Shown here piece after piece: positions 15,624 through 23,202 of a stretch of 64,000 bases of DNA (positions are counted from its first letter, which is position 1; each line of letters opens with the position of its first letter). A model generated the notes under the pieces. The model was not told the DNA's origin. It did no database searches and saw only the letters and a program-made list of their open reading frames with translations. Position numbers and translations under genes: made by a program. The stretch comes from Curtobacterium flaccumfaciens (GTDB taxonomy: Bacteria > Actinomycetota > Actinomycetes > Actinomycetales > Microbacteriaceae). Where the stretch lies: positions 62,001 to 126,000 of the forward strand of contig NZ_JABMCF010000033.1 in NCBI RefSeq assembly GCF_013359815.1. Direction: 5' to 3'.

Positions 15624-16223
15624 ATGCGCCTGACGAGAGCCGCCCTGATCCTGACCACCGCGACCCTGGCCGCGCTGCTGACGGGGTGTTCCAGCGCGGA
15701 CGGAGCGGACGGCGGTGCGGCGACCCCGACCGTGACCGAGACCGTCACTGCCCCGCCCTCCGACCCCGCGAGCACGCCGACGCCGACCCCGACGCCCACC
15801 CCCACCCCGACGTGTGGCCCGTCGAGCGGTGCCGCGGCTGCGGCCGATGGCATCGCGGCCCTGCCGCTGCCCGCCGGACTCGAGGATGCGAAGTGGGACG
15901 CCGCGAACGCCGACTACTCCGGCTACGACGCCTGCGCGCCGCTGTCCTGGTCCGTGGTCGCACCCGAGTACGGCACGGCAGGATCCCCGTACGCGATCCT
16001 GCTGTTCCACGAAGGCCGGTACCTCGGCACGGCCACTGCCCAGCAGTACGCCTTCGAGCCGACCGTCGAACGACAGAGCGACTCGGCCGTCACGGTGACC
16101 TACCGGTTCGCCAAGGCCGGCGAGCCGAACGCAGCGCCCTCCGGCCGCACCACGGCCACCTTCACCTGGAACGACGAGACCGGCCGCGTCGAGATGACGG
16201 GGGACACCCCGCCCGCTCAGTGA
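15624..16223 (+). CDS. LppP/LprE family lipoprotein
   Basis: 199 aa. Signal peptide with lipobox LLTGC (Cys about residue 22), then a Thr-Pro repeat spacer (about residues 50-63, encoded by a GAC/CCC-rich microsatellite), then the LppP/LprE domain: CAPLSWSVVAPEYGTAGSP, ILLFHEGRYLGTAT and TATFTWND. Exported and anchored to the outer face of the membrane. ATG at 15624 with GGAGG nearby. Family function is not established; in mycobacteria LprE is linked to surface properties. Confidence 0.9.
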   Translation: MRLTRAALILTTATLAALLTGCSSADGADGGAATPTVTETVTAPPSDPASTPTPTPTPTPTPTCGPSSGAAAAADGIAALPLPAGLEDAKWDAANADYSGYDACAPLSWSVVAPEYGTAGSPYAILLFHEGRYLGTATAQQYAFEPTVERQSDSAVTVTYRFAKAGEPNAAPSGRTTATFTWNDETGRVEMTGDTPPAQ

Positions 16224-16882
16224 CGGTCGGTTGGCGCCGAGGCCGGGCCGAGCTCCCGCTGCAGTGTGCGGAGGACACGAACGAGGGTGTCGAGCTTGTC
16301 CGGTCCGGCCTCGAACCCACGTCCGAGGGCAGACCGGGGCTGCACGACCACGTCGTCACCGTCGGTCGTGGTGATCCAGACGCCGAAGTCGGCACGCTGA
16401 CCGCGGGACTCCCTCGTCGCGATGGAGAACCGTCGGATGCGCGCCCACGGCAGGTCGAACACCGGCGCGTCCCGTGACGGTGCCCACGCGTGCAGGCCGA
16501 ACTCGTCGACGGTCCAGACCTCGGGGCGGGGCTTCGGGAAGTCGTCGGAGGTGCGCAGGCCGGACGTCAGCACGGGCAGGTGGAACCGGGGTGCCCGGCC
16601 CGCTCCGATGCGCGCGAGCGTTCGGCGGTCGCCTCGCCCGGCGGACAGCGTCGACACGGCCAGCAGCACTCCGATCCCCGTGACCACGATCGGCCACAGC
16701 ACGAACGACCCCTGTGTCCGGGCGCTGTCGATGCCGCGCAGGAAGTCCGGGAACGCGAACTCGGCGACGAGCGCGGCGAGCCCCACCGCCGTGGTGACGA
16801 CCGCCGCGAGCAGCACCGGCCCCCGCTTCGGCATGTCCCCGTCGCGCAGCCGTTGCACCCAGGGCTCGTCCGCCGGGGTCAT
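16217..16882 (-). CDS. Hypothetical membrane protein, paralogue A
   Basis: 221 aa, two membrane helices (about residues 22-42 and 62-82), then a soluble domain of about 130 residues with conserved FHLPVLTSG, DDFPKPRPEVWTVDEFGLHAWAP, VFDLPWARIRRF and VWITTTDGD. It aligns along its whole length with the next gene. The soluble part resembles the strand pattern of bacterial PH-like domains, but I cannot confirm that. ATG overlaps the stop of paralogue B. Convergent with the LppP/LprE gene with a 7-bp overlap. Confidence 0.75.
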   Translation of the reverse strand: MTPADEPWVQRLRDGDMPKRGPVLLAAVVTTAVGLAALVAEFAFPDFLRGIDSARTQGSFVLWPIVVTGIGVLLAVSTLSAGRGDRRTLARIGAGRAPRFHLPVLTSGLRTSDDFPKPRPEVWTVDEFGLHAWAPSRDAPVFDLPWARIRRFSIATRESRGQRADFGVWITTTDGDDVVVQPRSALGRGFEAGPDKLDTLVRVLRTLQRELGPASAPTDRH

Positions 16883-17562
16883 CGCTCGGTCCGTGTCCGA
16901 CCAGGACGCCCGGCGTCCTGCTGGGACCCGAGTTCCCGGCGCAGCGACCGGAGCACCTGCATCACGATGTGGATCTTCGTCGCGCTGGCACCGAAGGGCC
17001 GTCCGATCGCTGGCCGCGGCTGCAGGGTGAAGCGCCCGACGTCCTCGGTGATGATCCAGATGCCGGTGTCCACCCGCTGCCCGCGGACCTCTGCCGAGGC
17101 GAGTTCGAGCGAGTGGACCGCACTCCACGCCAGGTCGAACACCGGAGTCTCCCGCTCCGGCGACCACGCGTGCAGCCCAGCGGCGTCGACCGTCCACATC
17201 TCGGGTTTCGGCTCGGGGAAGTCGTCGAGGGTGTACTCGCCCCTCCGCACGACCGGCAGGTGGAAGCGCGGCGCCGTACCGTGCCGACGGATGCTCGCGA
17301 GGATCCGTCGGTCACTCCGGCCGCGCATCCGCGAGAGGACGGCTGCGACGGGGCCGAGCACGAGCAGGACCACCGAGAACAGCGGCACGGCGAACGGACG
17401 GCGTGCATCCGAGTGCAGGAAGGCATCGAGGTGCGTGATCGAGAACACGACCCCGACGCCACCGGCCACGGTCACGATCGCCAAGCCGAGCAAGAACGGC
17501 CACCGCTTCGGCATCTCCCCGTCGCGCAGCCGCTGCACCCACCGTTCCCCCGAGTACTCCAC
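16879..17562 (-). CDS. Hypothetical membrane protein, paralogue B
   Basis: 227 aa with the same plan as the gene it overlaps: GERWVQRLRDGEMPKRWP at the start, two helices, and FHLPVVRRGEYTLDDFPEPKPEMWTVDAAGLHAWSPE. The GTG at 17562 is preferred over ATG 17610 because it places the shared WVQRLRDG at residue 8 in both proteins. Shares a short divergent promoter region with the YeiH gene. Tandem duplication with divergence; function unknown. Confidence 0.75.
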   Translation of the reverse strand: MEYSGERWVQRLRDGEMPKRWPFLLGLAIVTVAGGVGVVFSITHLDAFLHSDARRPFAVPLFSVVLLVLGPVAAVLSRMRGRSDRRILASIRRHGTAPRFHLPVVRRGEYTLDDFPEPKPEMWTVDAAGLHAWSPERETPVFDLAWSAVHSLELASAEVRGQRVDTGIWIITEDVGRFTLQPRPAIGRPFGASATKIHIVMQVLRSLRRELGSQQDAGRPGRTRTER

Positions 17563-17619
17563 CGTGCCATCCTGCCCGTCGCGGCCACCGATCGTCCGCG
17601 GGCGCGACATGCTGTTCCC

Positions 17620-18651
17620 ATGCAGTCCGTCCGTGCCGCCGCACCCGGTGTCGCCCTCGCCGTGGCGATCGGCATCGTCGCCACCCTCGTCGGCCGGGTC
17701 GTCCCGGTGGTCGGCGGTCCCGTCCCCGCCGTCCTGATCGGTGCCGTCGTGGGGTGGCTCGTCCGACGCCGCACCGGTGGCACACTCGCCGCGCTGGCTC
17801 CAGGGGTGAAGTTCTCGTCCAGCCGGGTCCTGCAGTTCGCCGTGGTCCTGCTCGGCGCGCAGCTGTCCATCGGCGAGGTCCTGCGCATCGGCGGTGAGAC
17901 CCTGCCGGTGATGCTCGCGACGCTCGTCGTCTGCCTGGTGGCCGCGTGGGGGATCGGCCGGCTGCTCCGGGTCTCGGGCGCACTCCGCACCCTGATCGGC
18001 GTCGGGACCGGCATCTGCGGCGCCTCGGCGATCGCCGCCGTGACACCCGTCATCGGTGCGGTCAGTGCGGACGTCGCCTACGCGATGTCGACGATCTTCC
18101 TCTGCAACATCGCGGCCGTCTTCGCCTTCCCGCTGCTCGGGCACGCCCTGGGCCTCAGCCAGCACGCCTTCGGCGTCTTCGCGGGCACCGCCGTGAACGA
18201 CACGTCGTCCGTCGTCGCCACCGCGACGGTCTACGGCCGCCAGGCGACCGACACCGCGGTCGTCGTGAAGCTGGTGCGCACCCTGATGATCATCCCGATC
18301 GTCATCGGGCTGGCCGGACTGGAGGCCCGCCGCGCCTCCCGCGAGCAGCTCACCCCCGCCTCGGGGCCGGGTCGCGGGTTCCGTGTGTTCCGGTTGGTGC
18401 CGTGGTTCCTGATCGGGTTCCTCGTGGTGGTGCTGCTCCGGACGGTCGGCGTCCTGCCCGCGTCCGTGGCGCCGGGGTTCGCGACGGCCGCCTCGTTCCT
18501 CATCACGGTGGCGCTCGCCGCGATCGGCTGCTCGACGGACTTCGCCGCGCTCCGCCGAGCCGGGTTCCGGCCGATGCTGCTCGGCATCGCGCTCTGGGTC
18601 CTGGTGGCGGGGACGAGCCTGGGCATGCAGGCGGCCTTCGGGCTGCTGTAG
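17620..18651 (+). CDS. YeiH/YfiH-type permease (putative sulfate exporter family)
   Basis: 343 aa, about ten membrane helices. Family motifs: FAVVLLGAQLSIGEV, GTGICGASAIAAVTPVI and the central FAGTAVNDTSSVVATATVYG. Annotated in databases as putative sulfate exporter, though related YeiH proteins have been tied to other anions, so the substrate is open. ATG 17620. A cytoplasmic loop near residue 235 (LEARRASREQ) is encoded by DNA that forms a GGAGGC-family hairpin. Confidence 0.88.
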   Translation: MQSVRAAAPGVALAVAIGIVATLVGRVVPVVGGPVPAVLIGAVVGWLVRRRTGGTLAALAPGVKFSSSRVLQFAVVLLGAQLSIGEVLRIGGETLPVMLATLVVCLVAAWGIGRLLRVSGALRTLIGVGTGICGASAIAAVTPVIGAVSADVAYAMSTIFLCNIAAVFAFPLLGHALGLSQHAFGVFAGTAVNDTSSVVATATVYGRQATDTAVVVKLVRTLMIIPIVIGLAGLEARRASREQLTPASGPGRGFRVFRLVPWFLIGFLVVVLLRTVGVLPASVAPGFATAASFLITVALAAIGCSTDFAALRRAGFRPMLLGIALWVLVAGTSLGMQAAFGLL

Positions 18652-18670
18652 GGGTTGCCGGCACCGGACC

Positions 18671-18709
18671 TATCGTTTATCGTTGCATCGAAATTCAATG
18701 GTATCGATG
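18671..18709. promoter_or_regulatory. TATCG-rich operator/promoter of the DUF2975-XRE pair
   Basis: An AT-rich island holds TATCG at 18671, 18678 and 18702, and an inverted repeat CATCGA (18686-18691) / TCGATG (18704-18709). Position immediately before DUF2975 suggests autoregulation by the XRE protein. Confidence 0.5.
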
Positions 18710-18728
18710 ATCGACAGGGGAAGCAGCC

Positions 18729-19340
18729 ATGACCACGCCCGTCTACGAACCGCCCCGCGGGCGGAACTCCTACCTGGCCTACGTCGTCTCGTGTGCGATC
18801 GGCATCGCGATCGTGGTGTGGCGGTACGTCGACCTGCTCGTCCACTCGATCGCCTCGGGCACGGTGGCGGTGCCGGTCCGGATCCGCGAGACCAGTGCCG
18901 TCCCGCAGCCTCCGGGCGGTGCGACGGTGACGTCCGACCAGCTCGTGCTCCGGGCGCCGATCGCCGACGTGCCGGGTGGTGCGATCGGGTACATCCGCGT
19001 CGGCGACGCGCTGGAGGTCCTGCTCGTCAGCGCCCTCATCGCCCTGGTCGCGGCGGTGGCCTGGAAGATCTCACGCGGCGGGCTCTTCGACCGCTCGACC
19101 ACCCGGATCCTCGACTGGCTCGCCGGTGCGGTGCTGGCCGCCGGGTTCCTGCCGTCGTTCGTCCGCCGGATGGGGTGGAACTGGGCCGTGTCCGGGCTCG
19201 GATGGGACGGGTACCTGCCCACGCCGGTGGTCGACCACCAGTTCCTGCCCGTGTACCTCGGCCTGCTCGTCGTCGTCTGCTTCCGGTTCGCGCTCACCGC
19301 CTCGCAGCGGATGGTGCGGGACCAGGCCGGGCTGGTCTGA
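18729..19340 (+). CDS. DUF2975 family membrane protein
   Basis: 203 aa with four predicted helices (about residues 15-37, 100-118, 132-150 and 175-193) and an extracytoplasmic loop between helices 1 and 2. The WKISRGGLFDRSTTRIL segment is typical of DUF2975. Paired with a small XRE regulator whose ATG overlaps its stop, the arrangement seen in YozG-type DUF2975-HTH couples. AGGGGAAG ribosome site. Probably a membrane sensor or the regulated output of the XRE protein. Confidence 0.88.
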   Translation: MTTPVYEPPRGRNSYLAYVVSCAIGIAIVVWRYVDLLVHSIASGTVAVPVRIRETSAVPQPPGGATVTSDQLVLRAPIADVPGGAIGYIRVGDALEVLLVSALIALVAAVAWKISRGGLFDRSTTRILDWLAGAVLAAGFLPSFVRRMGWNWAVSGLGWDGYLPTPVVDHQFLPVYLGLLVVVCFRFALTASQRMVRDQAGLV

Positions 19341-19570
19341 TGCCCCCGGAACAGGAGGACGGCCACGCGGTCGTCTGCCACCTCGACGACCTGCTGGCCG
19401 AGCGGGGGATGACCCTGACCGAGCTCGCCGACCGCGTCGGCGTGACCGTCGTCAACCTCTCGGTGCTCAAGAACAACCGGGCCCGCGCGATCCGGTTCTC
19501 CACCCTCACCCGACTGTGCGAGGTGCTCGGCTGCCAGCCGGGCGACGTCTTCTCGGTGCGCACGGACTGA
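19340..19570 (+). CDS. XRE/Cro-family transcriptional regulator
   Basis: 76 aa, essentially a single YozG-like helix-turn-helix: LAERGMTLTELADRVGVTVVNLSVLKNNRARAIRFSTL, then LCEVLGCQPGDVF. Starts within the DUF2975 stop (TGATG). Expected to bind the TATCG repeats upstream of DUF2975. Confidence 0.9.
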   Translation: MPPEQEDGHAVVCHLDDLLAERGMTLTELADRVGVTVVNLSVLKNNRARAIRFSTLTRLCEVLGCQPGDVFSVRTD

Positions 19571-19587
19571 CGATCACCGCCCGTGCC

Positions 19588-20406
19588 TCACGTGATCCGG
19601 GAGTCGATCACCGCCCGGTCGCCGCGGTACCGCGAGAACCCGTACTCGACGGGTGTCCCGTCGGCCAGGCACATCAGCCGTTCGATGTGGAAGATCGCCT
19701 GGCCGGGATCGATGTCGAGCAGGTCGGCCGTCCACTGGTCGGCGTTCACGGTGCTCAGGAGCAACCGTCGTGCCTCCGGCCGCGCACCGGCCTTCCTGAC
19801 GAGCACGTCCGGCACGTACTCGGTGAGCGGTTCGGCGACCAGGTCGGGGAAGCGCTCGTGCGGGACCCAGCTCGTCCGGACCCGGCTCGGTTCGCCGTCG
19901 AACGAGATGAGGCTCTCGACGAAGAAGGCGCTGCTGCCGGTCATCTGCAGGTTGCGCCGGACCGTCTCCGGCGCGGTCACCTGCTGCACGCACAGGTGCA
20001 CGATGCTGAGCCGGGGCGACTCGAACACGCTGCCGCCGGCCGTCTCGCCGTAGATCGTGACCTCGTCGGACGTCCGGGCCAGACTCACCGAGGCGACGGG
20101 CCGCACACCGAACGTGCCCGATCGCGGCGCACGGGTGAGCAGCCGTTGTTCCTTGAGCAACGCGAGGGCAGCCCGCAGGACGTTCCGCGTCGTGCCGTAC
20201 AGGTCGAGCAACTCCCACTCGTACGGCAGCGGCCCGGTGAACCGCCCCGCGACGATGTCGGCCCGGATCAGGTCGGACACCTGGCGGGCCGCGTCGGATC
20301 GTCGGTTGAACCCGATCCAGTGACCCGGTGCCGACGGTGTCGTCCCGACCCCCATGTCGGTCCAGGCAGCGGACGGGGCGAACCCCTCCGGCACGGTCCC
20401 GGTCAC
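19588..20406 (-). CDS. GntR/HutC-type regulator with UTRA domain
   Basis: 272 aa: winged HTH (about residues 35-105; RQVSDLIRADIVAGRFTGPLPYEWELLDLYGTTRNVLRAALALL) and a UTRA effector domain (about 120-270; IFHIERLMCLADGTPVEYGFSRYRGD). UTRA domains bind small metabolites, for example urocanate in HutC. Last gene of the ten-gene RutA operon; GTG overlaps the TetR stop. Likely pathway-specific regulator sensing the substrate or an intermediate. The HTH has Pro-Leu where PLPSE is usual (GPLPYEWELL). Confidence 0.88.
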   Translation of the reverse strand: MTGTVPEGFAPSAAWTDMGVGTTPSAPGHWIGFNRRSDAARQVSDLIRADIVAGRFTGPLPYEWELLDLYGTTRNVLRAALALLKEQRLLTRAPRSGTFGVRPVASVSLARTSDEVTIYGETAGGSVFESPRLSIVHLCVQQVTAPETVRRNLQMTGSSAFFVESLISFDGEPSRVRTSWVPHERFPDLVAEPLTEYVPDVLVRKAGARPEARRLLLSTVNADQWTADLLDIDPGQAIFHIERLMCLADGTPVEYGFSRYRGDRAVIDSRIT

Positions 20407-21035
20407 GAGGTCACCCCCACCGTCGACAGGTCGCCGGTCCAACCGGCCCACCGCAGGAACTCCCGGGCCAGCCGCACCGGGTAGTCGGGCGCCTGGATGT
20501 CGAGCGAGACGAACACGCGTCGGTAGAACGTCGGCCCGCCGAGCAGGTCCACGGCGATGCCGAGGTCGACGTCCGGTCGCAGGTCGCCCGCGTCCATCGC
20601 CCGCTGCAGCATCGCGTTCACCCGCAGCCGCCGGTCCAGGTGCCACTCGGCGACGGCCTCGGCGACCCGCGGCTCGTGCGACGCGGTCTCCACGATGAGC
20701 GGGAGCGCCCGACCGACCGGCGTTGCGACGAGGGCGTGCACCCATCCCCGGGTGAGCCCCAGGACGCCCTCGGCGATCGGGGCGTCCTGCACCGTCGGGA
20801 TGTGCTCCTCCATCAGCCGGATCACGGTCTCGGTGAGCAGGACCTCCTTGCTCGACCACCGCCGGTAGATCGTCGCCGCACCCACGCCGGCCGCGTCGGC
20901 GACGGCCCGGATCGTGAACGCGCGGGGGTCGCCCTCGGCCAGGATCTCGACGCACGCGGTGTACACGGACTCGCCGACGGCAGCGCTCCGCGGCCGGCCC
21001 CGGACCGGCGCCTCGATGCGCGTCGTGGTGCTCAT
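20403..21035 (-). CDS. TetR family transcriptional regulator
   Basis: 210 aa. HTH about residues 14-65: ILAEGDPRAFTIRAVADAAGVGAATIYRRWSSKEVLLTETV, followed by a TetR_C-type ligand domain. ATG 21035 overlaps the isochorismatase stop as ATGA, so it belongs to the RutA operon. Two regulators at the end of one catabolic operon suggest separate control of the exporter and the catabolic genes, or a two-signal response. Target sites not identified. Confidence 0.88.
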   Translation of the reverse strand: MSTTTRIEAPVRGRPRSAAVGESVYTACVEILAEGDPRAFTIRAVADAAGVGAATIYRRWSSKEVLLTETVIRLMEEHIPTVQDAPIAEGVLGLTRGWVHALVATPVGRALPLIVETASHEPRVAEAVAEWHLDRRLRVNAMLQRAMDAGDLRPDVDLGIAVDLLGGPTFYRRVFVSLDIQAPDYPVRLAREFLRWAGWTGDLSTVGVTS

Positions 21036-21655
21036 GCCGCGTCCCAGTGCTCGAGGACCTGGTCCATGGGCCAGACCTCGCCGATCTTGGCGGCGATGTC
21101 GAACAGGTTGGCCTCGTGCACGCTCGGCAACCGGTCGCCGACGGCTTCGCGCACGACGATCGGCACGAACCCGTGCTGCATGGCGTCCGTGGCCGTCGCG
21201 CGGATGCACCCGCTCGTCGACAGCCCCGCGATGAAGAGCGTGTCGACGCCGCGGGCGACGAGGTCGGCGGCCAGCGACGTGCCGAAGAACGCGCTCGGGT
21301 ACTGCTTGGGCACCAGGGTGTCGCCGTCGAGCGGTTCGAGCCCGTCGACGAACGCTCCGGTCGACGCGCCGGGCAGGTACGCGGCGAGTGCCGGCACCTT
21401 GCGGAAGAACACGCCGGCGTTGGACCCGTCGGCGGAGAGCGCCATCGTCGTGATCGCCACGTGCACCCCGGCGGCGCGGGCAGCGGCGGTGAGCTCCCGC
21501 ATCCGCTCGACGGGTTCCTCGACGCCGGCGTAGAGCCCGCAGTCGGGGTCGACGTAGGCGCGGACCGGATCGACCACGACGAGCGCAGCGCGTCGTCCTG
21601 GGCGGAGCGTGCCGGTGAAGCCGGCTGCCGCGTAGTCCTGGTGGTCGTCGGTCAT
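21032..21655 (-). CDS. Isochorismatase-fold amidohydrolase, N-carbamoylsarcosine-amidase-like
   Basis: 207 aa. Cysteine-hydrolase triad: Asp29 (ALVVVDP), Lys117 (VPKQYPSAF) and Cys150 (GLSTSGC), with the cis-peptide region typical of the fold. The stretches SAFFGTSLAA and IVVREAVGDR plus HEANLFDIAAK are most like N-carbamoylsarcosine amidase and maleamate amidohydrolase, less like RutB ureidoacrylate hydrolase. Releases ammonia (and possibly CO2) from a carbamoyl or amide intermediate. Eighth gene of the operon, 46 bp after the exporter. Confidence 0.9.
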   Translation of the reverse strand: MTDDHQDYAAAGFTGTLRPGRRAALVVVDPVRAYVDPDCGLYAGVEEPVERMRELTAAARAAGVHVAITTMALSADGSNAGVFFRKVPALAAYLPGASTGAFVDGLEPLDGDTLVPKQYPSAFFGTSLAADLVARGVDTLFIAGLSTSGCIRATATDAMQHGFVPIVVREAVGDRLPSVHEANLFDIAAKIGEVWPMDQVLEHWDAA

Positions 21656-21701
21656 GGCGTCCTGCTTCCGTCGTGGGTGGTCGTTGCCAGGGTGGGGACG
21701 G

Positions 21702-23159
21702 TCACGTGGACGCCCCCGGCTCGGGGAGGGGACCCGACCTGTCGGGCCGGAGTGGCGCCTCCCGGTCGGGAGGCCCGAACGGACCGAACGCGACGATGAG
21801 CGCCCCCAGGGCCGCGCAGCCGGCGAACGTCAGCGCCGCGGCGCGGACGCCGTCGACGAACACCTGGACGTCGCCGGACGGCAGGCTGAGCAGGCTGCCG
21901 TCGTAGGCCGCAGCCGCCTGGGCCGCGGACAGGCCGCCCGTCGCGATCGCGAGGCCGAGCGCCGTCGAGAACAGGAAACCGGCGTTCTGCAGGGCCGAAC
22001 GGATCGCGTTCGCGATGCCGCGGCGGTGCTCCGGGACGCGGGTCATCAGCGCCGACGTGCTCGGCGTCATGAACACGCCGGTGCCGACCCCGACCGCGCC
22101 GAGGCCGGTGGCGGTGACGGCGTAGGCGTCGCCGTCGGCGAGGGACACCGCGAGCACCGCGGCGCCGAGCGCGATGAGGAGCATGCCGATGGTCGACAGC
22201 GTCCGCGCGGCGACCCGGCGGGCGAGGAACCCGGCGCTCACCGCCGCGACCGTCGTGCCGATCGGCGTGGGCAGCACCCAGAGGGCGGCGTCGACGGCGT
22301 CCTTGCCGTCGACCGCCTGGAACGACAGGGAAGCCAGCAGGACCAGTGCGTAGCTGGACAGGGCGCACAGCCCGGCGGCGGAGAACAGGGTGATGGTGGT
22401 GCGGTCGCGGAAGATCGCCGGGTCGACCAGGGGGTGCGCGACCCGGCGTTGGGTCCACACGAACACACCGCCGAGCACGACCGCGCCGGCGGTCATCGCG
22501 ACGACGGGGACGGCCGACCAACCGACCGAGCCGCCGGTCGAGACCGCACCGACGAGCAGTCCGACGGCGGCGACGGACAGGACCGACCCCGGCACGTCGA
22601 GGCGCTCGCCGGAACGGGGACGCGTGCTGTGCGGGATCAACCGGAGCGACCAGACGAGTCCGGCCAGTGAGATCGGCACGCCGGCGAGGAAGATCCAGCG
22701 CCAGCCGAACGACTCGGCGACCAGGCCCCCCACGACCGGACCGATGACCTGCCCCACCGCGGCGACGGTGGCGTTCAGACCGAGGCCGAGCGACAGGATC
22801 GACTCCGGGAAGACATCGGTGAGCAGCGCGGTCGTGTTGGTGACGATCGCCGCCGCGCCCACGCCCTGCACGAGTCGGGCGCCGAGCAGCACCGCCGCGT
22901 CCGGGGCGAAGCCGCACGCGAGTGAGGCGAGCAGGAAGACGAGGATCCCGGCGATGTAGAGGCGGCGGCGACCGACCAGGTCGGCGATGCGCCCGAAGAC
23001 CAGGATGAGGGTGGTCGTGGTGAGCATGTAGCTGAGGAGCACCCAGCTGGACTGCACGGCGCTGGCGTCGAGGTCACGGCTGACGTCGGGGAGCGCGATG
23101 AGGAGTGCGCTCGAGGAGATGAAGACGAGGACGACGCTGAGGCTCGACGCGCAGAGCAC
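21702..23159 (-). CDS. DHA2-type MFS transporter (14 helices)
   Basis: 485 aa. Motif A LVFGRIADLVGRRRLYIAG between helices 2 and 3, and motif C-like VGQVIGPVVGGLVAESFGWRW, place it in DHA2, usually drug/H+ antiporters. Begins at GTG 23159, in RRRAWQVLCASSLS; no other start exists in frame, so helix 1 begins almost at the N-terminus. Lies 43 bp after the amidase gene. It could export a toxic intermediate of the pathway or import a substrate alongside the ABC system. Confidence 0.85.
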   Translation of the reverse strand: MLCASSLSVVLVFISSSALLIALPDVSRDLDASAVQSSWVLLSYMLTTTTLILVFGRIADLVGRRRLYIAGILVFLLASLACGFAPDAAVLLGARLVQGVGAAAIVTNTTALLTDVFPESILSLGLGLNATVAAVGQVIGPVVGGLVAESFGWRWIFLAGVPISLAGLVWSLRLIPHSTRPRSGERLDVPGSVLSVAAVGLLVGAVSTGGSVGWSAVPVVAMTAGAVVLGGVFVWTQRRVAHPLVDPAIFRDRTTITLFSAAGLCALSSYALVLLASLSFQAVDGKDAVDAALWVLPTPIGTTVAAVSAGFLARRVAARTLSTIGMLLIALGAAVLAVSLADGDAYAVTATGLGAVGVGTGVFMTPSTSALMTRVPEHRRGIANAIRSALQNAGFLFSTALGLAIATGGLSAAQAAAAYDGSLLSLPSGDVQVFVDGVRAAALTFAGCAALGALIVAFGPFGPPDREAPLRPDRSGPLPEPGAST

Positions 23160-23202
23160 CTGCCAGGCGCGTCGTCGGGCGGCGCCGTCGTCGACGGGGC
23201 GG

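Noticed and set aside
15775..15813. Thr-Pro coding microsatellite as a phase-variation device
   Set aside because: Six-base periodicity keeps the frame, and such spacers are ordinary in lipoproteins of this group.
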